In this document: positions 24,125 to 33,795 of the stretch, in pieces
How the letters are laid out: the number at the start of each line of letters is the position of its first letter
Numbering within the stretch: the first letter of the stretch is position 1
Notes under the pieces: generated by a model
Database searches by the model: none
What the model saw: the letters and a program-made list of their open reading frames with translations, nothing else
Told to the model about the DNA's origin: nothing
Position numbers and translations under genes: made by a program
Assembly: GCF_001641695.1 (NCBI RefSeq)
Contig: NZ_LSEF01000033.1
Span: 180,456-244,455, forward strand
Direction of reading: 5' to 3'
Length of the DNA stretch: 64,000 nt
Source of the DNA: Bradyrhizobium neotropicale
GTDB lineage: Bacteria; Pseudomonadota; Alphaproteobacteria; Rhizobiales; Xanthobacteraceae

Positions 24125-25335
24125 GACACCCTCTCAGGTCTTGGGTTGGTCGATCGGCCGTTCATCAGCAGCGACAGCGTGTGCTGCGCGATCATCAGCT
24201 CCTCGTCGGTCGGAACGACATAGACGGGGAGGAGGCTGGCGGGCCGGGAGATCAGCCGCGCATGGCGCGCGTTCTCGGCAGTATCGAGCGCTACGCCAAG
24301 CCATCCGAGCTGCTCCGCGATGCGCGCGCGGATCGAGGCCGAGTTCTCGCCGATCCCGGCCGTGAACACGAAGGCGTCCAGGCCCTGCAGGGCAGCCGCC
24401 AGCATGCCGGCGTTAAGGCCGATCCGGTAGACGAAATAGTCAATCGCGAGCTTTGCATGCGGATCCGTGCTCGCCTCCAGCTCCCGCATGTCGTTGCTGA
24501 GGCCGGAGAGCCCCTTCAATCCGCAGTCGCGGTAGAGGAAGTCCTGCACCTTCGCCGCCGACATTCCCTTTTCCGACATGAGATAGAGCACCACGCCGGG
24601 ATCGATCTGACCGGGACGCGTCCCCATCGGCAAGCCGTCGAGCGCGGTGAAGCCCATGGTGCTTTCGATACTGCGCCCGTCCTTTATCGCGCACATCGAG
24701 GCGCCGCTGCCGAGATGAGCGACGATCACGCGTCGCCTGGCGATGTCGGGCGCCACGCTCGGCAAGGTTCTGGCGATATACTCGTAAGACAGGCCGTGGA
24801 AGCCGTAGCGCCGCACGCCCTCGGCATGAAGCTGATGCGGGATGGCGTAGTGATCGGCGACGGCATCATGCGTGCGATGGAACGCGGTGTCGAAGCACGC
24901 CACCTGAGGGAGCGTCGGGAAGTTCGCCAGCAGCGAGCGGATCGGCGCGAGGTTGTGCGGCTGATGCAGCGGCGCGAGCGGGACGAAGCGTTCGAGACGG
25001 GACACCACGCCGTGGTCGATCAGGACCGGCCGGGCATGGTCCGGACCGCCATGCACGACGCGGTGGCCGACCGCGATCGGGATGACCCGAAGTTCGTCCC
25101 GCAACCAGTCGCCGGCAACGGCCATCGCGGCCGGAACGTCCGGCACGGCTTCGATCGGGTAGGCGCGATCGGCCAGCGGATCGCCCGTCGCGTCGCTCGC
25201 CCGCAGGCGCGGCCGGCTGCCGATACCGTCCATCTGTCCTTTGATCTGCCGGCGAAGCGCCCCGTCGCCTTCAACCGAATAGACCTGGAACTTGACGCTG
25301 GAGGAGCCAGCATTGATGACCAGGATCGTGTCCAT
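24121..25335 (-). CDS. ackA: Acetate kinase
   Basis: 404 residues, close to the usual ~400. ASKHA-fold landmarks: [17 protein letters not shown] at the N-terminus, [47 protein letters not shown] and [16 protein letters not shown]. It interconverts acetyl-phosphate and acetate with ADP/ATP. The start at 25335 is 5 bp after the phosphotransacylase stop. The AckA-Pta pair allows substrate-level ATP from acetyl-CoA when respiration is oxygen-limited. Confidence 0.95.
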   Translation of the reverse strand: MDTILVINAGSSSVKFQVYSVEGDGALRRQIKGQMDGIGSRPRLRASDATGDPLADRAYPIEAVPDVPAAMAVAGDWLRDELRVIPIAVGHRVVHGGPDHARPVLIDHGVVSRLERFVPLAPLHQPHNLAPIRSLLANFPTLPQVACFDTAFHRTHDAVADHYAIPHQLHAEGVRRYGFHGLSYEYIARTLPSVAPDIARRRVIVAHLGSGASMCAIKDGRSIESTMGFTALDGLPMGTRPGQIDPGVVLYLMSEKGMSAAKVQDFLYRDCGLKGLSGLSNDMRELEASTDPHAKLAIDYFVYRIGLNAGMLAAALQGLDAFVFTAGIGENSASIRARIAEQLGWLGVALDTAENARHARLISRPASLLPVYVVPTDEELMIAQHTLSLLMNGRSTNPRPERVS

Positions 25336-25340
25336 GGCAG

Positions 25341-26303
25341 TCACGCGGCAACTGTCGGCGCCTTCTGGCGCCGGGCGCGGGCATAGAGCACAGCAACCGC
25401 GCAGGAAGCCATGCGCGCGCGCGGCGAATCCGCGCGCGACGTCAGGACGACCGGCACCCTTGCACCGAGCACGATGCCGGCGCCGTCCGCCTTGGCGAAA
25501 TAGGCGAGGTTCTTGGCCAGCATGTTGCCGGACTCGAGGTCCGGAACGACCAGGATCTGCGCGCGGCCGGCGACCTCGGAGGTGATGCCCTTGATCCGCG
25601 CCGCTTCCGGGTCGATGGCGTTGTCGAACGCCAGGGGCCCATCGAGCATACCGCCGGTGATCTGGCCGCGATCGGCCATCTTGCACAAGGCAGCGGCTTC
25701 GATCGTGGATGGAATTTTCGTGGTCACAGTCTCGACCGCCGACAGAATCGCGACGCGGGGCGCCTTGCCGAAGCCGGCCAGGTTGTAGAGATCGATCGCG
25801 TTCTGGATGATGTCGCGCTTGGCGTCTAGATCCGGGAAGATGTTGATGGCGGCGTCGGTCACGAAGATGGTCTCGGCATAGGCCGGCACGTCCATGACAA
25901 AGACGTGGCTGATGCGCCGGTCGGTGCGCAGACCGCCGACCTTCGCAGTCACGGCGCGCATCAACTCGTCGGTGTGCAAACTGCCCTTCATCAGCAGCTC
26001 GCCCCTGGCGGCATGAATGAGCTCGACGCCTTTGGCGGCGGAATCGTCGCTATGCGCGGCGTCGACGATGTCGAAGCCCGCCACGTCGATATCGAATTTG
26101 GCGGCGACGTCTCTGATCTTCCTCTCGGGTCCGACCAGCACCGGCCGGATGATCCCCGCGCTCGCGCTATCGACGGCGCCGCGCAGCGAGGTCTCGTCGC
26201 AGGGATGCACGACGATGGTCGGAATCGGCGGGGCAGCCCTCGCTGCCGCGATCAGACGGTCGTACTTGCTGCCGGGCTGCGCTTGCGTCGTGTCGGCCGA
26301 CAT
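25341..26303 (-). CDS. pta: Phosphate acetyl/butyryltransferase family protein
   Basis: 320 residues, the single PTA_PTB domain length. Landmarks: [64 protein letters not shown] and [16 protein letters not shown]. It converts an acyl-CoA plus phosphate to acyl-phosphate for the adjacent kinase. The length is closer to phosphobutyryl-type or short Pta proteins, so acetyl versus butyryl preference is open. Located 29 bp after the DUF3141 gene. Confidence 0.9.
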   Translation of the reverse strand: MSADTTQAQPGSKYDRLIAAARAAPPIPTIVVHPCDETSLRGAVDSASAGIIRPVLVGPERKIRDVAAKFDIDVAGFDIVDAAHSDDSAAKGVELIHAARGELLMKGSLHTDELMRAVTAKVGGLRTDRRISHVFVMDVPAYAETIFVTDAAINIFPDLDAKRDIIQNAIDLYNLAGFGKAPRVAILSAVETVTTKIPSTIEAAALCKMADRGQITGGMLDGPLAFDNAIDPEAARIKGITSEVAGRAQILVVPDLESGNMLAKNLAYFAKADGAGIVLGARVPVVLTSRADSPRARMASCAVAVLYARARRQKAPTVAA

Positions 26304-26332
26304 GATGTGACTCCCGATCCTGCCAATCCGCG

Positions 26333-28567
26333 TTACGACGCCCTTGCCTTGGTGTCGGTCTTGGTGTCGAAAGGGGCGACGTTCGACGTCAACTCCCCTT
26401 CCCCGTCCAGACCGAACAGCTCGGCCATGCGCTTCAGACGCCTGGCGCGCTCGCCGGTGATGTCTGCGCTCGCCGAAAGCACCTCCCGCATCGCTGCGAA
26501 GGCCGCGCGCCTCTGGTTCATGTCGTCGGGCAGCAGTTTGGGAATGGCAGCGAGCGCGCCCTCCTTATCCAGCAGCAGCATGAAGAACTGCTCGCGCACC
26601 AGCATCTTGAATTCGGACAGCGTCAGCCGGGCACCGGAATAGTCGCGCCGAACCTGACGGAGCGCCTCGATGCTTCGCTCGTCGACCATGCCGCGGGCGG
26701 AGCCGACATAGAGCAGCGCCCGAAGCGCCGCTTCGCGAAGCCCGCCCTCGCCGATGCGGGACTTCAGCTCGGCAATCCGCCTCGCGAGCATGGCGCGGTG
26801 CTCCGCCGACATCTCGCGGACGTGCGACGGCACCGAGTTCGGGTCGATCCCGACGGCGGCCTGGAGCGCCGGCGAGCCGTAGACGTTGAGGAAGATGGTC
26901 TCGCTCAGCGCTTCCTGCGCATCGCGCCAGCTATCAAGCGCGTGGACGATCTGCTTGGATATCTGCTCCTGGAACGCCAGGAACGGATTGTCCTTTGAGA
27001 CGGGCCTGCGGTTGTCCTCGACGGCATCGGCGGCAGACTTGACGGTGGCCATCCAGGGATTCTGGCTGCTGAAGGCCTCATATTGCAGCCGCAGCGGGTG
27101 CATGTGGCGCGCCAATTCCGCCATCTGCGGCGTCACCATGCCCTTGACCCAGGGCTGCATGAACTTCCGGTAGGCGGCGAGATTGAGCTCGGAGATGCGC
27201 TTGGCGGCGGCAAAGCGCCGCTCATCCTCGGGCGAGTTGCCACCCATTGCGCGGATATCATCCAGCGTCCGGGCCTCGCAGCGCATCACCCACTGGCCGG
27301 CCGCGAGATCTGCATTGAGCGTCTCCGCGCCGCGAGCTTCGAACATGGCTTCATAGAGCCCCGGCGGCAGCACGTCGATCAGGTCGATATTGCCTGAGAA
27401 TTCCGCATGCTCCTTCTTTGCCACTCCGCCGGAGACGAAGATGCCGAGATGGCCGACGCTTTCGTGAACGGTGTAGACGATGGTCTGGCCATAGGCCCTG
27501 ATCTCGTCGACGTCGGCGTAGCAGTCGAGGATCCAATGCAATGCCTGCTGCGGCGGGGTGATGTTGTCGCCCTTGGAACAGAACACCACGATCGGTGAGC
27601 GGATGTTGCGCAGGTCAACCTTCTGCCCGTCGGACATCTCGATCTTGCCGGCGGCGAGGTTGTTGCCGACGAAGAGCTCGTCGACGATGAACTGGATCTC
27701 CTCGGCGTTGAGATTGACGTGCCCGCCCCACCAGCGCTCGAAGTCGAGGTAGCGCTCGGCCTCGGTGTCGACCTTGGAATAGACGTTATATTGCTTGCTC
27801 CAGAGCGTGTTGGACGGGTTCTGGTTTTCAAAATTCTGCACCAGCCAGGCGCCGTCGAACTTGCCGGCGCCGAGGTCGCTCGCGAGGGCCGTGAGCCAGC
27901 TTCCGCCCAGAAGCCCGCCCGAATAGCGCATCGGATATTTGCCGTGCACGCCTGCCCAATATGCGAGCGGCGCACCGGCGATGATCAGGGGGCCGAACAG
28001 TTCTGGCCGCAGTGAGGCCAGGATCATGATGGCCCAGCCGGCCTGGCAATTGCCGATCACGCAGGGCTTGCCGTCGGCATCGGGGTGGCGGCTGACGACC
28101 GTCTCGATGAACTTGGCTTCCGCGCGCGCGACGCGCTCGATGGTCTGGCCGGGCATGGGCTCGGGCAGGAAGCCGATGAAATAGCAGGGATGGCCCGCCT
28201 GCATCGCGACGCCGATCTCGCTGTCCGCCTTGAAGCCGCCGATGCCCGGTCCGTGACCGGCGCGCGGATCGACCACGACGAATGGCCGCCGGCTCATGTC
28301 GATCTCGACGCCCTTGGGTGGAACGATGCGTACCAGCGCGTAATTGACCGGCTCGTCCAGCTTGCGGCCGTCCATGATCAATTCGGCGGCATATTGCAGC
28401 ACATGCGGCGCAGTCTGCGCGACGTGCTCGCGGTACTGGTCGCCGCGCTGGCGCATGATGTCCAGGAACAGGACGCTGCGCTGTCCCGCATCGACCATGT
28501 ATTCCACGGCGGAGGAGACCAGACCCGACATTGGGCCGCCCGGCAGTTTCATATTTTCCATCGACAT
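26333..28567 (-). CDS. DUF3141 protein, PHA-synthase-like alpha/beta hydrolase
   Basis: 744 residues. The N-terminal ~430 residues carry an alpha/beta-hydrolase core resembling PHA synthase/PhaC: FVVVDPRAGHGPGIGGF, FLPEPMPGQT, and a nucleophile elbow VIGNCQAGWAIMIL with Cys ~174 in the G-x-C-x-G pattern of PHA synthases rather than Ser. The acid region is IVVFCSKGDNITPPQQ and the His region HESVGHLGIFVSG. The C-terminal ~300 residues are helical and unlike PhaC. GGCGAGG precedes the ATG at 28567. First gene of the operon with pta, ackA and fabI. FixK box 9 is centred ~62 bp upstream. Catalytic activity unproven. Confidence 0.85.
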   Translation of the reverse strand: MSMENMKLPGGPMSGLVSSAVEYMVDAGQRSVLFLDIMRQRGDQYREHVAQTAPHVLQYAAELIMDGRKLDEPVNYALVRIVPPKGVEIDMSRRPFVVVDPRAGHGPGIGGFKADSEIGVAMQAGHPCYFIGFLPEPMPGQTIERVARAEAKFIETVVSRHPDADGKPCVIGNCQAGWAIMILASLRPELFGPLIIAGAPLAYWAGVHGKYPMRYSGGLLGGSWLTALASDLGAGKFDGAWLVQNFENQNPSNTLWSKQYNVYSKVDTEAERYLDFERWWGGHVNLNAEEIQFIVDELFVGNNLAAGKIEMSDGQKVDLRNIRSPIVVFCSKGDNITPPQQALHWILDCYADVDEIRAYGQTIVYTVHESVGHLGIFVSGGVAKKEHAEFSGNIDLIDVLPPGLYEAMFEARGAETLNADLAAGQWVMRCEARTLDDIRAMGGNSPEDERRFAAAKRISELNLAAYRKFMQPWVKGMVTPQMAELARHMHPLRLQYEAFSSQNPWMATVKSAADAVEDNRRPVSKDNPFLAFQEQISKQIVHALDSWRDAQEALSETIFLNVYGSPALQAAVGIDPNSVPSHVREMSAEHRAMLARRIAELKSRIGEGGLREAALRALLYVGSARGMVDERSIEALRQVRRDYSGARLTLSEFKMLVREQFFMLLLDKEGALAAIPKLLPDDMNQRRAAFAAMREVLSASADITGERARRLKRMAELFGLDGEGELTSNVAPFDTKTDTKARAS

Positions 28568-28622
28568 GTCCGACCTCGCCGTCGCCCGCACGCCTATTCA
28601 AGGAGCCCGGCGGTCGCCGACG

Positions 28623-28636
28623 TTGACATAGGTCAA
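28623..28636. promoter_or_regulatory. FixK/FNR box 9
   Basis: TTGACATAGGTCAA has symmetric TTGAC/GTCAA half-sites. Centred ~62 bp upstream of the DUF3141 gene, it overlaps the stop codon of the upstream AI-2E-type gene (28633). Confidence 0.7.
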
Positions 28637-29778
28637 CGGTCGGCGACGACGTTCGAGGCCGGCGCGGCGCGATCGATGCGGATCCAGGCTGCCGCCAGTT
28701 CCCAGGCGACCGACAGGATGATTGGCCCAATGAAAAGACCGATGATCCCATGTGCAAGTGTTCCGCCGATCACCCCGATCAGGATGACCAGCGTCGGCGT
28801 GGTCAGGCCGCGGCCCATGACGAGCGGTTTCAGGATGTTGTCGAGGAGACCGACGAAGACTAGGAACACGGTCAGTAGCAACGCCGTACCGACGTCCTTG
28901 TCCATCCAGATCCAGATCACCACGGGAAGAATGACGATGGTGGCTCCGATCTGGACGATCGACAGCAACAGCACGATGATGGCGAGCAGGCCCGCGCTCG
29001 GGATGCCTGCGAGCTTGAAGCCGATCCCGGCCAGGAGCGCCTGCACGATGGCGACGCCGATTATGCCCTGTGACACCGCACGGATGGTCGCGCCCGCAAG
29101 CTCCAGAAAATGCTCGCTCTGCTCCGGCACGATACGGATCAGGAAGCCGCGGATCGCGTCGACCAGCTGCGGCCCGTACGGGAACAGGAAACCGGCAACG
29201 AGCACCGACAGCAGGAACTGGAGCGTGCCGATGCCGGCATCGCCGGCGAACGACAGCATCATCCCGGCGAGCGGCTTCAGGTACGGCGCCACCTCGCGCA
29301 GCGCCGCGCGGATGTTGGTGTAGGCCTGATTCCAGAAATCGTAGAGCCATGGTCCGATCAGCGGCCAGCCCTTGATCTGCTCAGGCGCGGTCCGGAGCCT
29401 GAGATCGCCGGCTCCGATCTGGCTTGCAAGATCCTTGATGCCTTCGACGGCGCTGAGGCCGAGCCAGGTTGCAGGACCAATGACGATGCCGAGCGTGACC
29501 AGGGTGAGGATGGCCGCAGCGATCCGGGGACGGCCGCCGAGGCATTTGGCGAGCCAGCTGAACACCGGATAGAAGGCCACCGCCAGGATCGCGCTCCAGG
29601 TCAGGATCGTCACGAAGGGCTTGATGATCAGGAAGCTCCAAAGGACCAGCAGCGCCAGCAATCCAAGCCGGATCACGAGCTGAATGATCTCGTCCGTGGA
29701 CAGGAGCTGGCGCAGTGTCTTCAAGCTTGGTGCCTGTCTCTCGAGGTGTGGCCGCTCTCGCCAAGCGTAGCCGCTCAT
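28633..29778 (-). CDS. AI-2E family transporter (UPF0118)
   Basis: 381 residues with about eight TM helices. The family pattern is visible: two N-terminal helices (LLALLVLWSFLIIKPFVTIL, then ILAVAFYPVFSWLAK), a soluble middle part, and the C-terminal motif VGLLDNILKPLVMGRGLTTP with LVILIGVIGG. Members export quorum signals, ions or unknown solutes. If the ATG at 29778 is used, FixK box 10 is only ~22 bp from it; a TTG at 29724 would leave room for a promoter activated from that box. Confidence 0.88.
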   Translation of the reverse strand: MSGYAWRERPHLERQAPSLKTLRQLLSTDEIIQLVIRLGLLALLVLWSFLIIKPFVTILTWSAILAVAFYPVFSWLAKCLGGRPRIAAAILTLVTLGIVIGPATWLGLSAVEGIKDLASQIGAGDLRLRTAPEQIKGWPLIGPWLYDFWNQAYTNIRAALREVAPYLKPLAGMMLSFAGDAGIGTLQFLLSVLVAGFLFPYGPQLVDAIRGFLIRIVPEQSEHFLELAGATIRAVSQGIIGVAIVQALLAGIGFKLAGIPSAGLLAIIVLLLSIVQIGATIVILPVVIWIWMDKDVGTALLLTVFLVFVGLLDNILKPLVMGRGLTTPTLVILIGVIGGTLAHGIIGLFIGPIILSVAWELAAAWIRIDRAAPASNVVADR

Positions 29779-29792
29779 CTGGCGCGGAAGGC

Positions 29793-29806
29793 TTGATCCA
29801 GATCAA
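29793..29806. promoter_or_regulatory. FixK/FNR box 10 (divergent)
   Basis: TTGATCCAGATCAA, perfect half-sites, between the AI-2E transporter (minus) and GNAT (plus) genes. Its centre is ~97 bp upstream of the GNAT start at 29897 and ~22 bp from the annotated transporter ATG. Confidence 0.8.
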
Positions 29807-29896
29807 GCTGGGCGTTGCGGCCTAAAGGCCTGATCGGCCAATGCGGGCACAGATCATGGTGTTTCGCCCATCGAAGGATCGCAGCGAGGCCACCGC

Positions 29897-30418
29897 ATGC
29901 AGGACTTGGCGAGCTACACGCGACAGGAGCAGCTGCGCGACGGGAGGTCGGTCGAGATCCGGGCACTCCATCCCGAAGACGAGGGCGACATGCTGACCGC
30001 ACTCGACCACACCAGCGCGCAATCGCTCCAGCGCCGCTTCTTCGTGCAAAAGCGCCATTTCTCCGAGAACGAACGCGCCTTTTTCATGAAGGTCGACTTC
30101 GAGAACCACGTGGCGCTGGTCGCCTGCGTGGAGGATGCAGGCCGGAGCCTCATCGTCGGCGGCGGCCGCTATATCGTCTCCGCGCCCGGCGAGGCCGAAA
30201 TGGCTTTCGTCGTGATCGACGCCTGGCAGGGGCGCGGCATCGGCGCGATGCTCGCGCGTCACCTCATCGCCCTCGCGCGCGAGGCCGGGCTGACGGAATT
30301 GACGGCGGAAGTGCTGTCGGAGAATGCCGCGATGCGCCGCGTGTTCGCCAAGCTCGGCTTCAGGCCCGCGGCGAGGCTGGACCCGCACACGATTCAGCTG
30401 GTGTTGGCGCTCTCCTGA
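29897..30418 (+). CDS. GNAT family N-acetyltransferase
   Basis: 173 residues forming one GNAT domain: RALHPEDEGDMLTAL (strand 1), ALVACVEDAGRSLIVGGGRY, MAFVVIDAWQGRGIGAMLARH with the acetyl-CoA motif QGRGIG, and a C-terminal NAAMRRVFAKLGFRP. The form resembles the acetyltransferase half of Pat-like enzymes, but no acyl-CoA synthetase part is present. GAGG lies upstream of the ATG. FixK box 10 is the likely control site. Target unknown; protein lysine acetylation is one possibility. Confidence 0.85.
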   Translation: MQDLASYTRQEQLRDGRSVEIRALHPEDEGDMLTALDHTSAQSLQRRFFVQKRHFSENERAFFMKVDFENHVALVACVEDAGRSLIVGGGRYIVSAPGEAEMAFVVIDAWQGRGIGAMLARHLIALAREAGLTELTAEVLSENAAMRRVFAKLGFRPAARLDPHTIQLVLALS

Positions 30419-30424
30419 TTGCTC

Positions 30425-33400
30425 TCATTCGTCCAGGACATCGAAAAGGCTCTCGACTTTTGCAAGCGGTCCATCGGATCCATTGTCGGCATAAACGACC
30501 CGATCGCCGTCACGATGCAGCGGCCGCGCCTTTGACTTCGCCTTGGGCTTTCGCAGCCGTCCCGGAAGGAATGTCGCAGCGACCGCTTCCGATCCGACAT
30601 CCAGCCTTATGACCCCTCTTCGCCTGCAATCGATCCTGAGCTTTGCCGCCGCGAAGAAATCGAGCGCCGCCGGCGGCAATTTTCCGAAGCGACGGAGGGT
30701 CTCCTCCTCAAGGTCGTCCAGCTCATCCTCGCTTCGGCACCGCGAGGCGCGGGCGTAGATTTCCAGCCGGACCGCCTCCGATTGCACGTAGTCTGCCGGC
30801 AACATGTCGGCGATTGGAAGATTGAGATCGGGTACCCACAGGTCGGCCGTCCTGTCGTCGGCCTTCTCCGAGGCCAATTTCAGGAGATGGCTGTAGAGCA
30901 CGGGTCCGAACACCTGCACATGGCCGGACTGCCGCTCCGAGAGCAGATCTCCCGCGCCTCTGAGGTCCAGGTCGCGTGCGCTGATCGCAAAACCCGCACC
31001 AGGCCTGCTGAACTCCTCCAGAACCGCGAGCCGCTTCTCGGATCGCGCCGCATCCGACTCGGTGAGCAAATACGCAAACGCGCGTATGCCGCCGCGCCCC
31101 ACCCTTCCCCTCAGTTGATGGAGCTGCGCAAGGCCGAACCTTTCGGGCCAGCACACCACGATCGTATTTGCGCGCGGGATATCCAGACCGCTCTCCACGA
31201 TATTGGTCGCGAGCAGAACGTCCGCCTCGCCTTCGACGAAGCTCATCATCCGGTCGTCCATTTCGTCCGCGCTCAACCTGCCATGGAGACAGACAATGCG
31301 CAGATCCGGGGCCAGCGACTGCACGCGCGCCAGCATCGGATCGAGATCCTGAATCCGCGGGCAGATCAGGAAACTTTGCCCGTGGCGTCTTTGTTCGCGC
31401 AGCAACGCCGCGGCGATGGCAGCATCGGAGAGCGGCGCAATTCTCGTGGCGACCGGAAGCCGGTGAGCGGGCGGAGAGGCAATGACGCTGAGATCCCTGA
31501 AGCCCGCAAGACCCGCCGCGAGAGTCCGCGGTATCGGCGTGGCACTCATCCAAAGGGTATGGACACCCTTGGCGAGACCGGAAAGCTTTGCCTTCTCAGC
31601 CGCGCCAAAATGCTGCTCCTCGTCGATGATGACCAGGCCGAGATCGCGGAACTTCACGTCCTTCGAGGCAAGAGCCTGGGTCCCGACCACGACCTTCAAT
31701 CTTCCGCTCTTCAGCCCCTCCTTTGCCACCCTGACTTCCGCGCTCGATGTGGCGCGTGACAAGCTCCCCACTTCGATATCGATGGAAGCAAACCGCTTGC
31801 GGAACGTCGCCACATGCTGCCGTGCCAGAACCGTCGTCGGCACCGCGATCGCGACCTGCTTTCCCGACAGCACGACGGCAGCCGCCGCCCGCAAAGCCAC
31901 CTCGGTCTTGCCGAATCCGACGTCGCCGCAAATGACCCGATCCATCGGATGACCGGACGCAAGATCATCCAGGACATCGCGAATGGCTTTCGCCTGATCG
32001 ACCGTCGTGAAGAACGGAAAGCGTGCGACGAACCTCTCATAAAGATGGCCCGGCGGGACGAGTTTCGGAGCCCGCCGGCGGCGACGCTGGCTGATATGTT
32101 TGGAGAGTTGCCTGCCCGCAATCTGAATTTCGTGCCCCGCCTCCGTACGGCGCGCAAACCATGTACTGCCGTCCGCCTTGTCCAGCGTCAGATCGCCGCG
32201 CTCCGATGCGTATGGCCAGATCAATGCCAGGTCCGCGGGTGGGACCAGGACGGCATTGTCGCCCGCAAACAGGAGCCTGACCATTTCTCGCGATGATCCG
32301 CCTCCGGTCGCCACGGTCTGCAATCCATCGAGCAAGGCCAGTCCCCGCTGCAGATGAACGACCACTGTCCCCTGCTCCGGTACATCTGCGTGGTCGAAAG
32401 CCGCGCTCCAGGTTCTCGCCAAAGGCTGCGCGTGATGCGCCTTGCTGCCGAGCGCGTCCGAAGCCGTAACGACGACAAGAGGTTTACCGTCAGGCACGAC
32501 AAAGCCGGAGTCGAAGCCGGCAAGAAGCGCGGCTTCTCGATTGCGTCCGGCCGTCGCCTCACGCCAACCCGCAAAGCGCTCCGCCTTGACCCCGCTCATT
32601 CGTTCGATCGCGCGCAGGTCATCCTCCTGCGCCGCGACAAATACCAGCCGCGAGCCGGCGCTTTGCACCTCGTCGACGAATGCGCGGAGCGCCTTTCTCG
32701 GCGATGCGGCTTTGGAAAAGTCCGGAACGGTACGGAACGGAGCCTGTCGAGGCAGAACGTCCATGCGCTTGGTCGCATCCTTCCATTCGCGCCGTCCAAG
32801 ATAGGCGCGCTCCCTGTCCGCGCGACCAGCCGCCTCTTCGATCGTGCTCAGCCAATTGTCGGCGTGAGCAGGAACGCCGGCATCCGCAATCCACTTGGCT
32901 GGGCCGCAATAGTCGAACAGGGTCGAACGTTTTCCGCGTCCGTTTCCGAGCGTGATCCGCTCCGACATCGGGTCGACGAGCAGCTCCTTGGTCTCGAAAA
33001 CGATGTGATGCTCGACCGGGTCGAATGCCACAATCCGACGTATCGTCCGGCCGGAATGCTCTACTCTGAATGGACCGAGGGCTCCGGCGGGAAATATCTC
33101 GAATGTCTGGCCGTGAAACAGCACGTCGCCGGCATAGCGGACATCGTCATCAAGCTCGTATCCGAGCGCTTCGAGCCGCGCCCGGAGATCCTTCTCGGAA
33201 AACTCGGCGCCCACCTTCAGACGGAGATTCAGCCGAGACCAACTCGCCGGCGCCGGCAGACGCTCCATCACGGCCTCTGCCGTGGCTACGAGCAGGATGG
33301 GTTCCTCGGGCTTCGCAAGCCGCCTCAAGACCGAGCTTCGTCGACCTGCGATTTCGTGCGACGGCTCCATTTGATCGAACGGCAGCGTGTCCAGTCTCGG

Positions 33401-33637
33401 AAGAACCAGGACACCGCACGAGGCGTCGAGGGCATGAATGATTGCCCCAAGCCGCTCCGCCTTGCTCTCGTTTTCAGCCAAGAACACGACGCCTTTGCGC
33501 CCCGACTTCTCCCACTGACCAAGCAGATGGAGGCTCAGCATCCCGAGGGGAGATGACGAGGAGATCGCAGTCCGAGGTGATGACTTCTTTCGCGTCGTTG
33601 CCGTTCTGGCAACGCGCGCTTTACTGGAACGGCCCAA
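30425..33637 (-). CDS. Divergent Mfd-like (TRCF) helicase
   Basis: About 1070 residues with the Mfd domain order: UvrB-homology region (KGVVFLAENESKAERL, DTLPFDQMEPSHEI), a weak RID/CarD-like module (GTVVVHLQRGLALLDGLQTV), then SF2 motor motifs GDVGFGKTEVALRAA (Walker A), IIDEEQHFG (Walker B), MSATPIPRTLAAG, TNIVESGLDIPRANT and HQLRGRVGRGG, and a TRCF C-terminal domain ending in RRFGKLPPAALDFF. The RID is far less conserved than in true Mfd. The start is uncertain: the frame is open to 33799, but the first ~55 codons look non-coding; TTG at 33637 is a compromise and ATG at 33541 the shortest option. Probably a paralogue beside a genuine Mfd elsewhere. Confidence 0.82.
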   Translation of the reverse strand: MGRSSKARVARTATTRKKSSPRTAISSSSPLGMLSLHLLGQWEKSGRKGVVFLAENESKAERLGAIIHALDASCGVLVLPRLDTLPFDQMEPSHEIAGRRSSVLRRLAKPEEPILLVATAEAVMERLPAPASWSRLNLRLKVGAEFSEKDLRARLEALGYELDDDVRYAGDVLFHGQTFEIFPAGALGPFRVEHSGRTIRRIVAFDPVEHHIVFETKELLVDPMSERITLGNGRGKRSTLFDYCGPAKWIADAGVPAHADNWLSTIEEAAGRADRERAYLGRREWKDATKRMDVLPRQAPFRTVPDFSKAASPRKALRAFVDEVQSAGSRLVFVAAQEDDLRAIERMSGVKAERFAGWREATAGRNREAALLAGFDSGFVVPDGKPLVVVTASDALGSKAHHAQPLARTWSAAFDHADVPEQGTVVVHLQRGLALLDGLQTVATGGGSSREMVRLLFAGDNAVLVPPADLALIWPYASERGDLTLDKADGSTWFARRTEAGHEIQIAGRQLSKHISQRRRRRAPKLVPPGHLYERFVARFPFFTTVDQAKAIRDVLDDLASGHPMDRVICGDVGFGKTEVALRAAAAVVLSGKQVAIAVPTTVLARQHVATFRKRFASIDIEVGSLSRATSSAEVRVAKEGLKSGRLKVVVGTQALASKDVKFRDLGLVIIDEEQHFGAAEKAKLSGLAKGVHTLWMSATPIPRTLAAGLAGFRDLSVIASPPAHRLPVATRIAPLSDAAIAAALLREQRRHGQSFLICPRIQDLDPMLARVQSLAPDLRIVCLHGRLSADEMDDRMMSFVEGEADVLLATNIVESGLDIPRANTIVVCWPERFGLAQLHQLRGRVGRGGIRAFAYLLTESDAARSEKRLAVLEEFSRPGAGFAISARDLDLRGAGDLLSERQSGHVQVFGPVLYSHLLKLASEKADDRTADLWVPDLNLPIADMLPADYVQSEAVRLEIYARASRCRSEDELDDLEEETLRRFGKLPPAALDFFAAAKLRIDCRRRGVIRLDVGSEAVAATFLPGRLRKPKAKSKARPLHRDGDRVVYADNGSDGPLAKVESLFDVLDE

Positions 33638-33795
33638 TGGGAACCCATCGCTGATTCGCGACCAGCGAAAGCTGGAGGCAGTGTTTACCTTGCAAAGGCG
33701 GGCTCTGCTGCGGGAGCTACGCCTAGGGCTGCCTACATATGCGAATTCGGGGGCGGACGCACGCTTCCAAATGCCCGTTGTGCAAAGTCCCTGGT

